Translations under genes and position numbers: made by a program
Shown here: in pieces, positions 51,906 through 64,000 of the stretch
Position numbering within the stretch: position 1 is the stretch's first letter
Layout of the letters: each line of letters starts with the position of its first letter
NCBI RefSeq assembly: GCF_963662255.1
Contig: NC_085047.1
Location: 10,284,347-10,348,346 of the forward strand
Reading direction: 5' to 3'
From: Cinclus cinclus
Lineage: Eukaryota > Chordata > Aves > Passeriformes > Cinclidae
DNA length: 64,000 nucleotides
The notes under the pieces: generated by a model
Database searches by the model: none
What the model was told of the DNA's origin: nothing
What the model saw: only the letters and a program-made list of their open reading frames with translations

Positions 51906-53677
51906 TTCAAAGCTGCAATACAAACCTAGTAATTTCATCTTGGGTTTCACAAAAGAAAATATCCCATAATGTCAAAGCAGCATTAACAGATAGGTAGAGG
52001 GAGTTTTTTTTTTCCCCCTTTCTTTTTCTTGGGCCATCAGCTGAAATTGAGGCAGACTGTGACATTAAAAGTTGAAAGAAATCCAAACATAGTACCCAGA
52101 GCTCAGAGTCCCATCAGCTCCGATTCCCCTAAGGCACCTACCATGGAGAGATGACAGAAGTGCTTTTGTCATCAGGTGCTTAAGGGAACTTGAGTAAAAC
52201 CTCATCTTATGCTGTAAATGGGTTCTTCAAGGGGTGCCTACACTTAGAGGTTTTGCGAAAGACACAGATTATCGAAAGTGCTTACAAAGAGAAGGATGGC
52301 TGTGCTTTGCAAGGTTAACAGAGACAGACGTATTCCAAGTGCTATGGGGAAAAGAAGGTGGGGAGAGAAGGGAGCAGTGTGGAGAAGATCAGCCAGAGAT
52401 CAGTTTAGAATAATTATATAAAGCATAAGGAGAAACATGAACTGTATGTGAAAAGAGGAAATCCTGATGAATAATTTAGGAAGAAGGGAACCGTGATCAG
52501 AGCTGTGCAGTTGATAATGATGTCAACATTTTGGATGTGCAGAAAGGGAGAACGTTTGAAGTAGTGAAGATTAAATTAAAATGTACTGTAAAAAGTGCTG
52601 AGATTCCAGCAGCAAAGATATAAAAGAATAAGAGAGAGGGAAAATGACAGGAGGTTGTAGTGAAATAAGCAGAACAATCAGAGGTTTTAGATGAAGTGAG
52701 GAATAGTCATGAGACTACTTAGCTTAGTTCATTACTGATTTTGCACTGGGAGAGGACCAATTTTTATTTAAACAAAAACTTTGTACAGTTTTCAGTACAA
52801 AAAAAGAGCTGTGAAGTATCCATAACTAGTTTTCAGAGACTAGAAAGAAGAGAATGGATCTTTTGTGTACTGACACCTGTGGGCTGGATCACTTACAGAT
52901 TACAGTGATTCTAGGGCAATGAATATCATACTTTCCTATGCTTCCCTCCAAGTAAAACCTAACTTTTATGATGGCTTAGCCCACATTTGATGGTAATAAC
53001 ATGAAGACTTTCTAAAACACTCCATTAAGTAAGCCCAAAGGCCAATGCATAAAAGAGCTGATGTTCCCAAACCATTCAATGTGCTTGGGTTGTTTACAAA
53101 TGATGTGCAAAGCACAGCACAAACGATATAAAATCAGTGAGTGCTGTGCCCTCAGCACAGACCCTTCCCCGTCTTCCTCCCCAAGCACCTCCAAGAATAA
53201 ATTGAGAAGCAATAAAAGCAAAGCCTTTTCTGAGCTTCGATAGATTGAGGCAGACTCTTTCATATTTTCTTTTAACAATTGTTTTTAATGTATGAAATAC
53301 AATAGATTTAATTAATTCCTTTTCCTCCCTTAAAAATGGAAACTTTCATAACTTAATAATCTGTATAACCTCATTTTATTGCACATGCACTGTCTTACTG
53401 AGAGAGTTTTCTCTTCCTGATCTAGCACATATAATTCCCTTTGCAGCCTGCCTAGGAAAATTCCTCCTTCATAGAAGTTACTGACCATATGTATCTGGGG
53501 AATGGAAAACCAGACACAGAGACATGTTGCAGAGACAATGAAAATGGAGGCTATTCTGAGGGTTTCAGAAGAGACCACATAAGATTTTTACAACCTAAAA
53601 AGCTACTAAAAGTTACAGGAATGAAAGTAAAGCTGAAGGAAAGTATTTTCTCTGAAAGGAAATAGCAAGCAGGGAGG

Positions 53678-53699
53678 TTTTTTTTTTTTTTTTTTTTTT
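53678..53699. repeat. Poly(T) run, 22 bp
   Basis: Plain T homopolymer after 'agggagg'. No retroposed body is recognised on either side. Confidence 0.93.
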
Positions 53700-54423
53700 G
53701 CTAAATCTTCAATTTTAATTTATTCTGTTTCACCCAGATGTGGATTTCTGTGTTTGAAAAAAAACCCCACAGGTTTATTTTCTTTTAAAGTAAATTCTTA
53801 ATAAGAGCTTTAAAAAAGCACCTTGGGTGTTTTTGGAATGGTTCTGTTAGGAAAAAAATAAAGAGGCGAATCCACCTGACAACCTTGTCAGAGCATCCCA
53901 GCCTTTGCCAGCAACAACAAGTGATGCAGTCCAAGGGAGCAGATTTGCAGGGCAGTGCTGAGAGCTGGGCATGGCAAGACCGGCTCCAGCCTGGTCACAC
54001 AAATCGAGTACCCCCAGTCTCTGGAGCAATCAGGGGTGCTCCAGGACTGCATCATCCAGTTCATTTCCATCTAAAGGAATGCTAGTTCACCTGTCCTGGA
54101 GACAACTTCACAATGTAAATAAAAAACTGGCAAATCAGATACCAGAAAAAGAAATTAAAAAGCAACAAGAAAAAGAAAGTTCAAACTGCAAACGTACAAA
54201 TTCCAAGTGCTTTAGATTTGTAATTAGCAAGAAAAAAATTCCTACAAAAGCCCATCAAATAACATCTGGTTTTGAATGAATTTGATCATCGCACATCTTG
54301 AAAATAAGATAAGCATTTCAATCATCTATAGCTTTTAGAGGAGAAACTCTCAAAAAACATCAGGAGAAAGAATAATGTCAAATTTTTATAAGTAACACTA
54401 GCTTGTCAATTCGTGCTGAGTAT

Positions 54424-54497
54424 TGGACTGTTCGCATGTGATAGGAAACAAGGCAAACGTCCAGAATGGGCCTTGATCAGCACTGATGCGCAGTCCA
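54424..54497. ncRNA. Candidate hairpin-forming CpG-retaining element
   Basis: A roughly 74-nt segment can fold into one imperfect hairpin. Outer arms tggactg (54424-54430) and cagtcca (54491-54497) pair. Next, cgcat (54433-54437) pairs with atgcg (54486-54490) across a tt bulge. Then gtg pairs with cac. Finally caaggc (54449-54454) pairs with gccttg (54470-54475) around a 15-nt loop. CpGs are retained in both arms, in the loop and in the close flanks. The length resembles a pre-microRNA, but the stem has several bulges and no sequence match to a known microRNA is claimed. It may equally be conserved regulatory DNA or chance. Confidence 0.15.
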
Positions 54498-57179
54498 TAC
54501 TCGATCCCATTGCTTAAATAATTAATTTTCAGCTTTCAAAATGAGGTGAAATGACAAACTAGACCCATTTCTTGCCATGCTCTATTTTGTTCATCACAAT
54601 TTTTTACCAGTTAGAGTAGTCCACAAGTCTGGGATGGAAAAAGCGCTTTAAAAAAAAAGTCTTTCATTATTCCCACACAAGTCTCACAGTGAATGCAAAC
54701 AAACCACAGAGTAAATCAAAATCTTTGGAGAGTCAAATTTGTTTTATTTGTTATGTAATGCTTGCAAAGATGCAAGCTAATTTATGTGATGCAACAGCTG
54801 AGGTTACTAATTAGATGCCAGATAAAGTTGGCTTGATAAACATGGTAAAGGCTGACCTCTGAATATTTATTTTCTGGTGTAAATAAACAAACTTTCAAGC
54901 ACATCAACTTCCCTCTGAGCCAAGGAAAGATCAGAGAGCCAAAGTAAGATGGTCATGCCTTACAGTATCTGGCAAACCACACCTCACAGACCGCAGCAAG
55001 CAGCAGTTCTAATACACTTTAGATAAAGTCAGTTTGTAAGAGGGGGTAATATTACAGCAAGTTTTAGAGATATGTTACAAGACAGATATATTCACTTCAC
55101 TACCTTATATTTCTTTATATAAAATCTAAAAAACTCCTGACATAATCCACACACCTCTCTGATTACTGGATCTCCTTTGTGAATAATGTGTTTTCCCCGA
55201 GTAATTTAAGTTTATACCTTCAATGGGGCATAATTAAATTGGGACCTGGATTATCCTGCAATGCTTGAAAGAATTTACCAACTAGGTTTCTTCACCTTTT
55301 CTCACTTGCTCACATGATTTGACATGCCCTTGTACTGGCTGAAACAATATGCATGTGATTATTAGTGTAACACCAGAAGCCCTTCAAATTTGACTCAGTT
55401 TTGACATTTCTTCTCTCTTTGGCTCAGTAACTATTACTTAAAATGGGAATATTTCCATTGGAAGGGAAGTTGCTGACTTGCATCAACAGAGACAACTGCT
55501 TCTATTTTGAAATTTGCTTTTACATGATTGTCCTACACATCTTCATCACAGCAGAATAGAAAAAAAAATTAAGCCAAACCAAACAATTCTGGCAGCCACT
55601 GAGGATACATTTGAACTGACAAGAAGTTGCAGCTATAGTTTATTGTCTCTTTTTTAAGAACTCTAAGGCATCTGTAGCCCCCCACTCAAGGTCAAAGAGC
55701 TGACTCAGATCTAATGTTGTTCTTATGCTGGCATTGTAGGAGTAGTTGTACCCAAGTACAATATTGAACTTATGTTGAAATTCTACAGAAATTACATGTT
55801 TTGGAGTTCTGAACAACATACTTTGTTTCAAACCTCCAGATCATCTAATACTATATACTTCTCCTTTAGTAAGTAAACATTTAGAGCGTATACCACTACT
55901 TACAATTTTCTGGGAGTTTTCTATAGTGTTTCTTTTTATTTTACTTATACCTTTGACCTGATCCTCACTAGATCAAAAAATTTAGTTCATTTTGCGTCCT
56001 CTGCTAGAGGTTGTTTTTTTTTCTTAATTATTTTGGGGGGTGGGGGGATGCTATTTTTTAAATATGATTAATTTATTCAAAAAACAAACAAGCAATAAAC
56101 AAAACATACTTCTGACAAGAAACATTCCACTTTCCTAATTTGAATTAATAGCTACCTTACACTCATTTTTGAGAAATGTTTACCTTGGGAAATGAATGCA
56201 TCTGTTTCCAGTAATTTGTAATTGGCATTATACACATAGTGAAAGAGATTTTTCCTTTTCAGTACATGGGCAAAACCACTCAAGAATATGGTTTTGTTCA
56301 GGGAAAATATGTCTTCTCAATAGGTTTATTTATAGTCTGAAAATATAATTTAAACATGTGGATACTGAAAATCACTTCATTAGAAAGAGAAATCAAAATC
56401 CAATCTGTAATTGCCAAATTCAAGCACTGCCCTTAATTTTGAGAGTCAAATAACAGGTCCCATGTGACAGGGCTGAGACAGACCTAGAGAACCTCACATT
56501 CACCACCAGCCTAGAAAAAACTAACACAAGCACTCTGCAACTGTGGAACATAGTGCTGAATCACACCTTCACAAAAAACTGTGAAATTGGAATGGGGAGC
56601 TGTAAGAAAGTAGAAATGTGGTTGGTTTGGGGTATTTTTGTAGTTGTAGCTATTGATGAGTACAAGCCTAATGCCTTGTAACATAAACAGATTTATAAAA
56701 CATGTAGAGTGATCCAAGCAAAGCTTTGTCAAATTTCTTGGATTAGTGAAGTCTGTCTGGCAGCCTCACCCATAAAGTGCATAATGAACAATAATGTCAG
56801 TCATCCATCAGACCAGTAACCACTGGCACAATGTACTACACATATCCCTTATATGCACAGAAACACAAATAAATCTCAGTGGATTTACAAAGGCACAAAG
56901 CTGAACTTTGAAATTGTCTCCCTTTTCCTCCACTGCACATAAAACATCCCTGACTTTTTAAACATATTTACTTAACAAATGACACAGGCTGAAGTTTTAT
57001 CTTCAAAAAATGGAAGGACTGGCTGCCAGTGCTAGAGAGCAGAAAGTGAGGGATCCTGTCCAGCTCCCAGCCAGCAAAGGGCTTGCTACAGCAGCACCAA
57101 ATTTCAGATAATAGCCTGGCAGCACCACCCACACTCCCCTTCAGAGGGAGCTCTGCGAGTCACCATATCTAATTTTCTA

Positions 57180-57450
57180 AAGGTACTCATGAAGATTCTG
57201 GCAGGCGTTATAACTGCTTAATCTCATGTCATTATTACCATTAACTAATTGCCCTAGCACGAAATTTCCTCTCCTTTCTCGTGTTTGCACTCCTCAGGCA
57301 GGTGTTGGCTGTTATCAAGCCTTGTCACATCTTGGCCAAAATGTGTCTGCCTAAAGGCTCTTTGAACCTTTGTCTTTCAAAGGAATCCCATTAACTCTGC
57401 CGCCAGTCACACTGCTGTGATCTTGCAGTTTGTCAATAACTTTTTTTGAT
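57180..57450. promoter_or_regulatory. Candidate conserved regulatory element
   Basis: A mixed-composition stretch is centred on two inverted TCF/LEF-type sites: ctttgaa at 57360-57366 and ttcaaag at 57376-57382. They flank an HMG-box-like cctttgt at 57367-57373. Homeobox-type attaactaatt lies near 57240-57250 and the GATA-like ttatcaag near 57312-57319. The long non-repetitive, non-AT-biased character contrasts with the flanks. Enhancer function is inference only. Confidence 0.17.
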
Positions 57451-60203
57451 AACAAGCTGTAGTGGTAAGACATTTGAACTTGGAATGTGCCCACAAGCTC
57501 TTGGAAAAAAAGAAAAAATGGAAAAAGGCAGCAGCAGCAGGATGCAGCAGGATTCCTTCCTTCAGCCCAGGCAGCCAGGACTGTCCATTAGAGGGGAAGG
57601 CAATGAATTAATGAGAACAGGAAAGACCCTTCATGGATTAAGAATTCTTTGCATGAAGGCAAACCAGAGCCACTTGGAAGTTTTTTTCCAGAAAGGGGAC
57701 CTGGCCTAAAGCTTCCAGTCAAATGGCAGTACATAAAATATGTTACTATAAAACTGCATAGTCTTGTACTTTCTACCTTCATTAAAACCATTGCTGGAAC
57801 ATTACTACTTTTTATTTACCCCCTAAATATTTTAAACAGGCAAATTTAGAAACCCAGCTACATAATGGAGCAATATAACACATGAAATGCCTCAATGCTC
57901 TTCCTGTACACCTTGAGGCTCCCAAGACAGAGGAGAAATCTCCTTCCCTGCACCTGGGTCCCCTGATGTGGCACAGACCAGCCAGGACCAGTGAAGCAAC
58001 CTGTTTTCCTCCTGGCTCTGCAGCCAGCCACCCTTAACAAAGAGCAGCCACCATATCCCGAACACAAAGAAAACAGATGCTATCTGCTACATACACCATA
58101 AATCTTCCTTGGATTGCTTGCACCACTTAAGATAATTGATTAAAAAGCAGTAAGGATAATTATTTTAAAATCAATGATTTCTAAATAATTGTTTTAAAAT
58201 CACACAACTGAATCCCCATCTTAAGCAGACATAAAATTTTGGGATCTGTGAATGCATTTAAATGTTTTTATATCAACCAGTAAACCAGGTTTTCTTAACT
58301 ATGTAAGAGATGTTTCCTCTGAAGAATTTATTTATTAATTATTAGCAACCTCTTTTCTCCCCATAAATGGAAACTGATAAGTTTTTATTTATCGGAATAC
58401 TTTATTTAAAAGAGAATACAACCTAAAAATTCTACCAGATAGGTAGCTCTATTCTGTGACCACAGTAAAATAGAAAGCACATGCATTATGCCTGAAAATC
58501 TTGATGCAAGTGCTTTCACAATTCCTTGTTCTCCCACAAACATAAGGAATTATGACACACAGAGGAGCCCACTCGGTTAATTTATACAGATATATTAATG
58601 TGTCCTTTGTAAAGGATGATGCATGAGCTGCAGAAGTCATCCAGCACAAAGCACAGTACACTTCCTGGTAATATTTTCCAGCGCATTACTGAAAATAAAG
58701 CTTTGAACTTCATTCTCTTGGATACCTGAGGATGATGAAATCAAAAAAGAATCAATGAGACAGTGACAAACACTAGGTTTCTAATTCCAAATTGAATGGT
58801 CATTACTGCTGATACAATCCCCACTTCCATATCCCATCTCTTCTATAGCAGTCATCCATTAACTCATATTCTCAAGTCCGAGACAACATCTTGTGTTTCA
58901 AGCTGTGCCCATCTTTTCTATCATTATTACAGGTGAATCTATGGCTAAGTCAGACAAAAACCCATTCCTTGTTGGCTTTCTCAGAGTGTCTGAATAAGTA
59001 CTTTGAAATAAAATTATCCTATTCATTTAAAAACCACTTTGTTATCTTTGTTGCAACCATTCAGATGTTACACTGAATAATTTCCTTTCAAGACAGTGTG
59101 GCAAATATACAAAATGATTTTACATTCATGTTCCATTTTTCCTGGTTTTTTTTTGAAGCACAAAATCTACTTTCTATATCCTAGTACCACGGCCCTTAGC
59201 TAAATGCATGTGGATGTATAATCTTGAGTAACGCATACTCCTAGAGAGTGGTCACACACTTCTCAAAATAAACAGCGTTTTCAATAATATTTACTGAACA
59301 ACTGTGTAGATATCAGAAATATGAATTTTTCAAAGTTGCAATTGTAGTATTTCTCCTGTGTATCAGAAATGGTCTGGAAGACATTCTTTTTAGATGAGAG
59401 AAGTATTTGTTATGAACTCAAAACACACTTTTCTTAAATGTAGCATCTGAATTAAAGGTCTCCAATTTTCTTTGGTGGAATTGGCTCATAATGTTGCCTT
59501 AAAAAAGCACATTTCACATGGCACTAAATTAGGAAAATCCCTTGAATGAGGCCTGTGGTCTCATTTTAGGCTTGCTAGCTTGCTCTGCTACATCTCATTA
59601 GAAATACTGCTACGATAAAAATTCTTTAGGGGAGATGTTCAATGTTTGATTCTGCACAGCATTGGAATAGAATAAATACACAATTAAACTAATAAGCAAA
59701 CTGTCCTTTGCAATTATGAAACATCTTTAATTGCTATACCAAAAACAACGGCTAGAAAATAAAATGCATGAAGGATTTAAAGTGAAATCTGGCCTTCTTT
59801 GCCAAATATTAGAAGTTTGTTGTTAGAATTTACTCATTAAAAAGTTATGCATCATTTACAGTTTCTTGCTTTTGTATGACTCACGAGGCAGACCAGCACT
59901 ATGCTCATACCATGAAATTTTGTTCTCCATTAAAAATGCCCTTTCACCCCATGAGTAAGTGGTTTCACACTGTGCCCCAAGGGTTTTAAAAAACTAAAAG
60001 AAAAATGTAAGTTTCACTGGAGAAAAATATGAAAAGAAAAGAACCTAGAGCTATCCAAAAGGGAAATTACGCAGCTGCAATCTGTGGCCTTGCCAGCTAA
60101 GTTATTTCATACAAGTGCCAACTTAATTCAATAATATTCAACAATAGCCATGTGCATCATGAGAGATTGCACACATTCATTTTCATGTTGACACCAAAAT
60201 GGG

Positions 60204-60319
60204 AAAATTCTTGAAAACTTGGTCTAATGGGAAGTGCCCCTGCCCATGGCAGGAGGTTTGGGACTGGATAGCCATTAAGATCCATTCCCACCCTTTAAAA
60301 TTCTATGATTCTGTGTGTT
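60204..60319 (+). mobile_element. CR1 LINE 3' end, about 115 bp
   Basis: Short sense-orientation CR1 tail. It contains a diverged 'aacttggtctaatggg' block and the 'gtgcccctgcccatggcagg' block. Next come 'ggactggata' and a diverged 'ccattcccacc' segment, and the tail is 'aaattctatgattctgtg'. It is the same subfamily type as the 6.03 and 37.81 kb copies. Only the distal 3' untranslated region is kept. Confidence 0.9.
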
Positions 60320-63300
60320 ATTATTCAGGATTAGTCAAACTCTGAAGCTGCCTGTAAGATTCTGACTGAGACGTAATTCAGTTTTTATTTAGAAACACAC
60401 ACACACATCAACTTTTAAATATTTGATCTGGAATACCTATTTTTAAAATTTTCATCTACAGAAGATAGAACCCAAATGTACACATTTTAGTTTGAACACA
60501 AAGACTGAATTGCTGCATGTATAATTTGGAGCTACCAACTGTGATGCTAAATAAATAGAAATAAAGAGAAGTGATAGTTTTTTCTGGAGGTTGAAGAAGC
60601 AGTATTCGTGGGGATAATTGTAGCTCTTGTTAAGAGTACCTTTGGAGAAGGAGATATAAGATATGCTATTTGTTCTGTGTTTAACAAGTTCCTAGAGGTT
60701 TTGATTCTACTTTTAAGGGCACTGATACTGATAGAAAAATGCAAGTAGATTTTCCTTGCACACCCAAACACATGCACACACTGCATGAAGCACAGCCTGT
60801 TCACTATGGAATGTTTTTCATCTGTGACCTGAAGAACACATTCCTAATTAAAGCTCAAGTAGGCATCCTTCTTTAGATTTATTCAAACATGTGATACTAC
60901 TCTGGCACACCACAAGTTTGTGATATGTCCTCAGGCTGTATAGAACACTATGCCAGAAAACAGGAAAGCTAAAAGTATCCTTTAAAAAAATCCAAACAAA
61001 CAGAAACAAGATTTGCAACATACACAAAGCCTAGTGTACAAGTAATTCAGATGTTATTTTTTTTTTTTTTAAATGCTGTTTCTAGAGCAAGTTGTGTGGT
61101 GATAAATCTGTAAGGAGGAGTTCACTCACAAGGCACCTGCCTCTTCTCTCGATCCTCAGGCATGAGGAGGGAAATCTGCCCGTTGGAAAAAGGATTTGCG
61201 TGCATATCCAAACCTACAGTACTCACCTCATCAAACACCTTGACCTCTAAAGGAAGGTGATTAAAAACACCAACACATTAGTAATAGGTACATGGCTTAA
61301 TAGTAGTTTTCGTTCCTTGGGGACTTTGGGTTTAGGGATCTGTAGAAATAATTAAGAAAATCATGCCTATTGCCATGAGAACAAATGAGCTCCCAAGGAA
61401 CCAACATTTAAAAATCCACAAGCTGGAAAATGATAGAAAACTTTCCTCTTGGTAAAATTACTTGCTTAAGAAAAAATAAGTTTAAATACATTTTAGGGTT
61501 ATTTACAATCGATATGAGCTACTACATCATATTTTGCTCAGAAAGCAGTTACCAAAGTTTGAGTTGAGCCAGATTATGTGTTTTCACAGCAAGTATTGGC
61601 CTAAAATAAACATATTCAATAGCCTGAGAGAAGCCAGATTTAGCAAACTATATATGGAAAAACTCAGTATTTACAGATAAGCAAAATATCTGACAGCAGG
61701 TAAAGTAATTTTACTTGGCAGATTACATTCATGTGTGGAAATGTAAACTTCTAATTTATCAAACAGCAGGAAAGACATGGTATTTTATTGGATTTCTGTT
61801 CAACTTTCCAATCCATACGATGGTTTAATTTCTCTGACTCATAACTGTAAATTCTTATTTAAGGTACCAAAAGAATCAGAGTTAATATTCAAAAAGCTTA
61901 TTTTTATTTTGTGCCTTCTCCACTACCTGGAAACAGAACTGAAATAGTAGCAGAAAGTGTGCACTGCTTTGGTTTATATGTTATGTCATTATTATGTCAG
62001 TAATTAAAAATGTTTGTAATGTACTCCCCACTTAGAAATGCTTCCCAAGAACTGTGGCTGCCAGTGGTCTTTGTTCAGTGATGATGTGCAGAAGGAAAGA
62101 ATTCCCTGTGTCTTTCAATAAGGGTCCCTCAAGGGCCAAAAACAACTAACTGCACCTTGTTAAGAGTCTGTGGTCTCTCAAATTCATCCCAGGAAGATTG
62201 CAAGGAAAAAACATAGCACAGATAATCTATAGCAAAATAATGGATTTAAACTCTTAATTCTGAAATATAGATATATATTTATTGATATTACAGTGTCACT
62301 GCACTTGCTTTCAAGTATTAGAGTTGCTTACATACACAAGATTTGTGTCAGTGAAAACAATGCCTGGCCTGTGAAGCATGGAATAACATCTACAGAAAGT
62401 TCACAAGTTCAGTCCCAGACAGATGGCAATGAGGCTTTAAGCTGTAGAAGCTTCATTAAAGGAGAAGAAAAAAAAAGTGGATTGCTGTTTTGTTACTTGG
62501 TAGGATTTTCTTTCTGGGGGATGGTAGTTTTTGTGGTTTTTTGGGCTATGGTTTTGTAAGTTTTTGCACGGGTATATGAAAGAATGGTCTGATTCAGGTA
62601 TTAACTAACTAGTTTGGGCAGGTTTTTTTACCCTTTAACCAGGCTGGACTTTTGAAAATAACTGAGAAATGTGGAAATGGGGTCAGAATGAGAGCACTCA
62701 ATAGTGTCCCTCCAACCAGGCAGATGGAAAAGAAAGTCAGGCAAGGAAACAACAAGGAAAAAAAAAAGAAAAAAGAGCATGAAATCAAAGCAAAACAGGG
62801 AATTTCAAAACACCAGAAATTCAAGACACTGGAGGTGAGAAGCCAGAGACACCCACTTGTTATAACTGACTATTATGATCCATGAAAGTTGAAAATAAAA
62901 TTACTATACATTTCCAGTCTCTCCTGGAAAAAACATGTTGGATCAGTGGACATGAAGGACAGTAAAAGCTTTCTCTCTGCTCCACAGGTATCTGCAAATC
63001 TCCAAATGAATTATTTGCTCCTTCATAAAACAACATCCAAGATCACCCCTTGTTCTGAAGGCCTTTTTATTCAAGATTGTAAAATTATCAGTTTGCTTAC
63101 AATCTACTGAAATATAAATTAATATCTGTGCAATCAATAGTGCCTAAGTTTTAAAGCTTGTTTTGCATTTACTTCAAATAAAAAGTTTTATTAAACTTTT
63201 AAATGTCCTACCTTTCATGCTTCAACTAAGTCCTTTCTTCCACACTGCAGAGATAGAAACTGCTAAATAGAATACCTGAGGAATTAATCACTCAGATAGC

Positions 63301-64000
63301 TCTGTCTTCTCTAAGATTGTCATATTTAATTGCATTTACAAATAATGTTAAAGTGGAACCTGAGATTTAAAGGGGTTAGCAAATACTTATGTTTTTCCTT
63401 AAGATAAATCATCAGCTGATTTTAGAGGTCTTGAAATCTAGAGAGAGTTTTGACATTCATTAGGAACAGAAAGGGTTATTTAAGCTTCACGTTTACCAAT
63501 ATCCCTTGAAACTTCTTCAGTTTAACAGTATTTTGGAATATTTTTGAAAATCAGTACTAAAAAGCTATTTACAGCATTAAAGCACTGGGAAATGACAACA
63601 ATTTTATTTCTATTTGTGAACACAAAACCTTAAATACCAATGCACAGTGGGCAGGCCTTTCAAAATACAAAGTGTAACCAAGATAACTAAAGGAAAATTA
63701 GTGTTCTTAGGTATAATTCCATTTGCATGTATGTCATAGAAACATGCACTTAGAACTAATTTGCCTGAAGTGTCTCAGAAATTACAGGGAATTACTAACA
63801 GTTTTGGATATATGTGTTTATGCTCCTTAATACAGGACCCAAAAACCTTATGAGGTAAATGAAAGCAACACTCATAAACACCCAGTTCTAATAGCTGTAG
63901 GGGTTTTTTTACCCTCCCCACGTTAAAGACAATATTTGATTTTGTTTTCAGAGGAGTTTACATTTCTGTCAGGCATGGGCAGCTTGCATGTTTTCAGTTT
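60320..64000. other. Gene-free AT-rich sequence to the window end
   Basis: No gene is recognised. The stretch contains a short CA run at about 60396-60407, a 14-T run at 61057-61070 and an A-rich tract at 62756-62777. A good acceptor-like pyrimidine tract ending in ttttcag lies at 63944-63950. What follows is open in all three frames but is cut by the window edge, so nothing can be concluded. Confidence 0.6.
61057..61070. repeat. Poly(T) run, 14 bp
   Basis: Plain T homopolymer followed by aaatgc. Confidence 0.9.

Larger units (their letters stand above)
44001..52000. other. Gene-free sequence with an ATATT array and a CpG-retaining patch
   Basis: No gene is recognised. The stretch includes the ATATT pentamer array, an A-rich tract at 46.3 kb, the CpG-retaining patch at 47.3 kb, a TTTA tetramer run at about 48218-48231 and an A/C-rich tract at 51.87 kb. 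The stretch 48030-48200 is rich in TAATTA/ATTAAT motifs with a short CpG-bearing segment and could be constrained, but I have no direct evidence. Confidence 0.55.
52001..60203. other. Gene-free sequence with candidate structured or regulatory patches
   Basis: No gene is recognised. The stretch contains a T-rich tract at 52007-52029, a 22-T run at 53.68 kb, the hairpin-forming CpG-retaining patch at 54.42 kb and an AT-rich homeobox-motif-bearing stretch at 54520-54890. G-rich ggggggtgggggg lies at 56035-56047, the paired TCF/LEF-like site at 57.36 kb and a short CAG run at about 57528-57540. The 57060-57120 and 57870-58060 patches are GC-richer but unassigned. Confidence 0.55.

Noticed and set aside
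56035..56047. G6-T-G6 as a quadruplex site
   Set aside because: Only two G runs are present with no further runs nearby. A stable four-run quadruplex is not supported.
63951..64000. Possible exon start after a good pyrimidine tract at the right edge
   Set aside because: Truncated by the window end, with all three frames open over only 50 bases.

Overview
The window looks like nuclear DNA of a bird, or at least a sauropsid. It is AT-rich and poor in CpG. The only interspersed repeats I can name are short, 5'-truncated 3' ends of CR1 LINE retrotransposons. Most carry the CR1-type end in which the conserved 3' sequence runs into copies of an ATTCTATG-like octamer. There are no operons, ribosome binding sites, CRISPR arrays or other prokaryotic features. 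I recognise no protein-coding gene, tRNA, rRNA or CpG island. The longest open frame is 151 codons and reads as chance. The best description is a gene desert or the inside of a very long intron. The species and the flanking genes cannot be read from the sequence.

Layout: 1-6.0 kb is unremarkable AT-rich DNA, followed by a CR1 3' end at 6.03-6.29 kb. From 6.3 to 31 kb I see only simple repeats: an A/C-rich tract at 8.9 kb, a CCTT run at 13.2 kb, a 26-G run at 21.2 kb and a 42-A run at 28.4 kb. This stretch also has small palindromes, a few motif-dense patches that could be conserved regulatory DNA, and two weak splice-bounded exon candidates at 16.93 and 28.29 kb. A loose cluster of four CR1 pieces lies at 31.1-37.9 kb; three are on the plus strand and one on the minus strand, with a GGAT microsatellite between them. 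From 38 to 64 kb the sequence is again nearly repeat-free. It holds a possible decayed CR1 piece at 42.7 kb, an ATATT pentamer array at 44.4 kb, CpG-retaining patches at 47.3 and 54.4 kb, a paired TCF/LEF-like site at 57.4 kb and a last CR1 fragment at 60.2 kb.

Recognised CR1 sequence totals about 1.3 kb, roughly 2 % of the window. If anything here is functional, it is most likely cis-regulatory elements or small non-coding RNA structures in a gene-poor region. I found no convincing new biological system. The candidates below are given modest scores and need cross-species alignment or RNA data.
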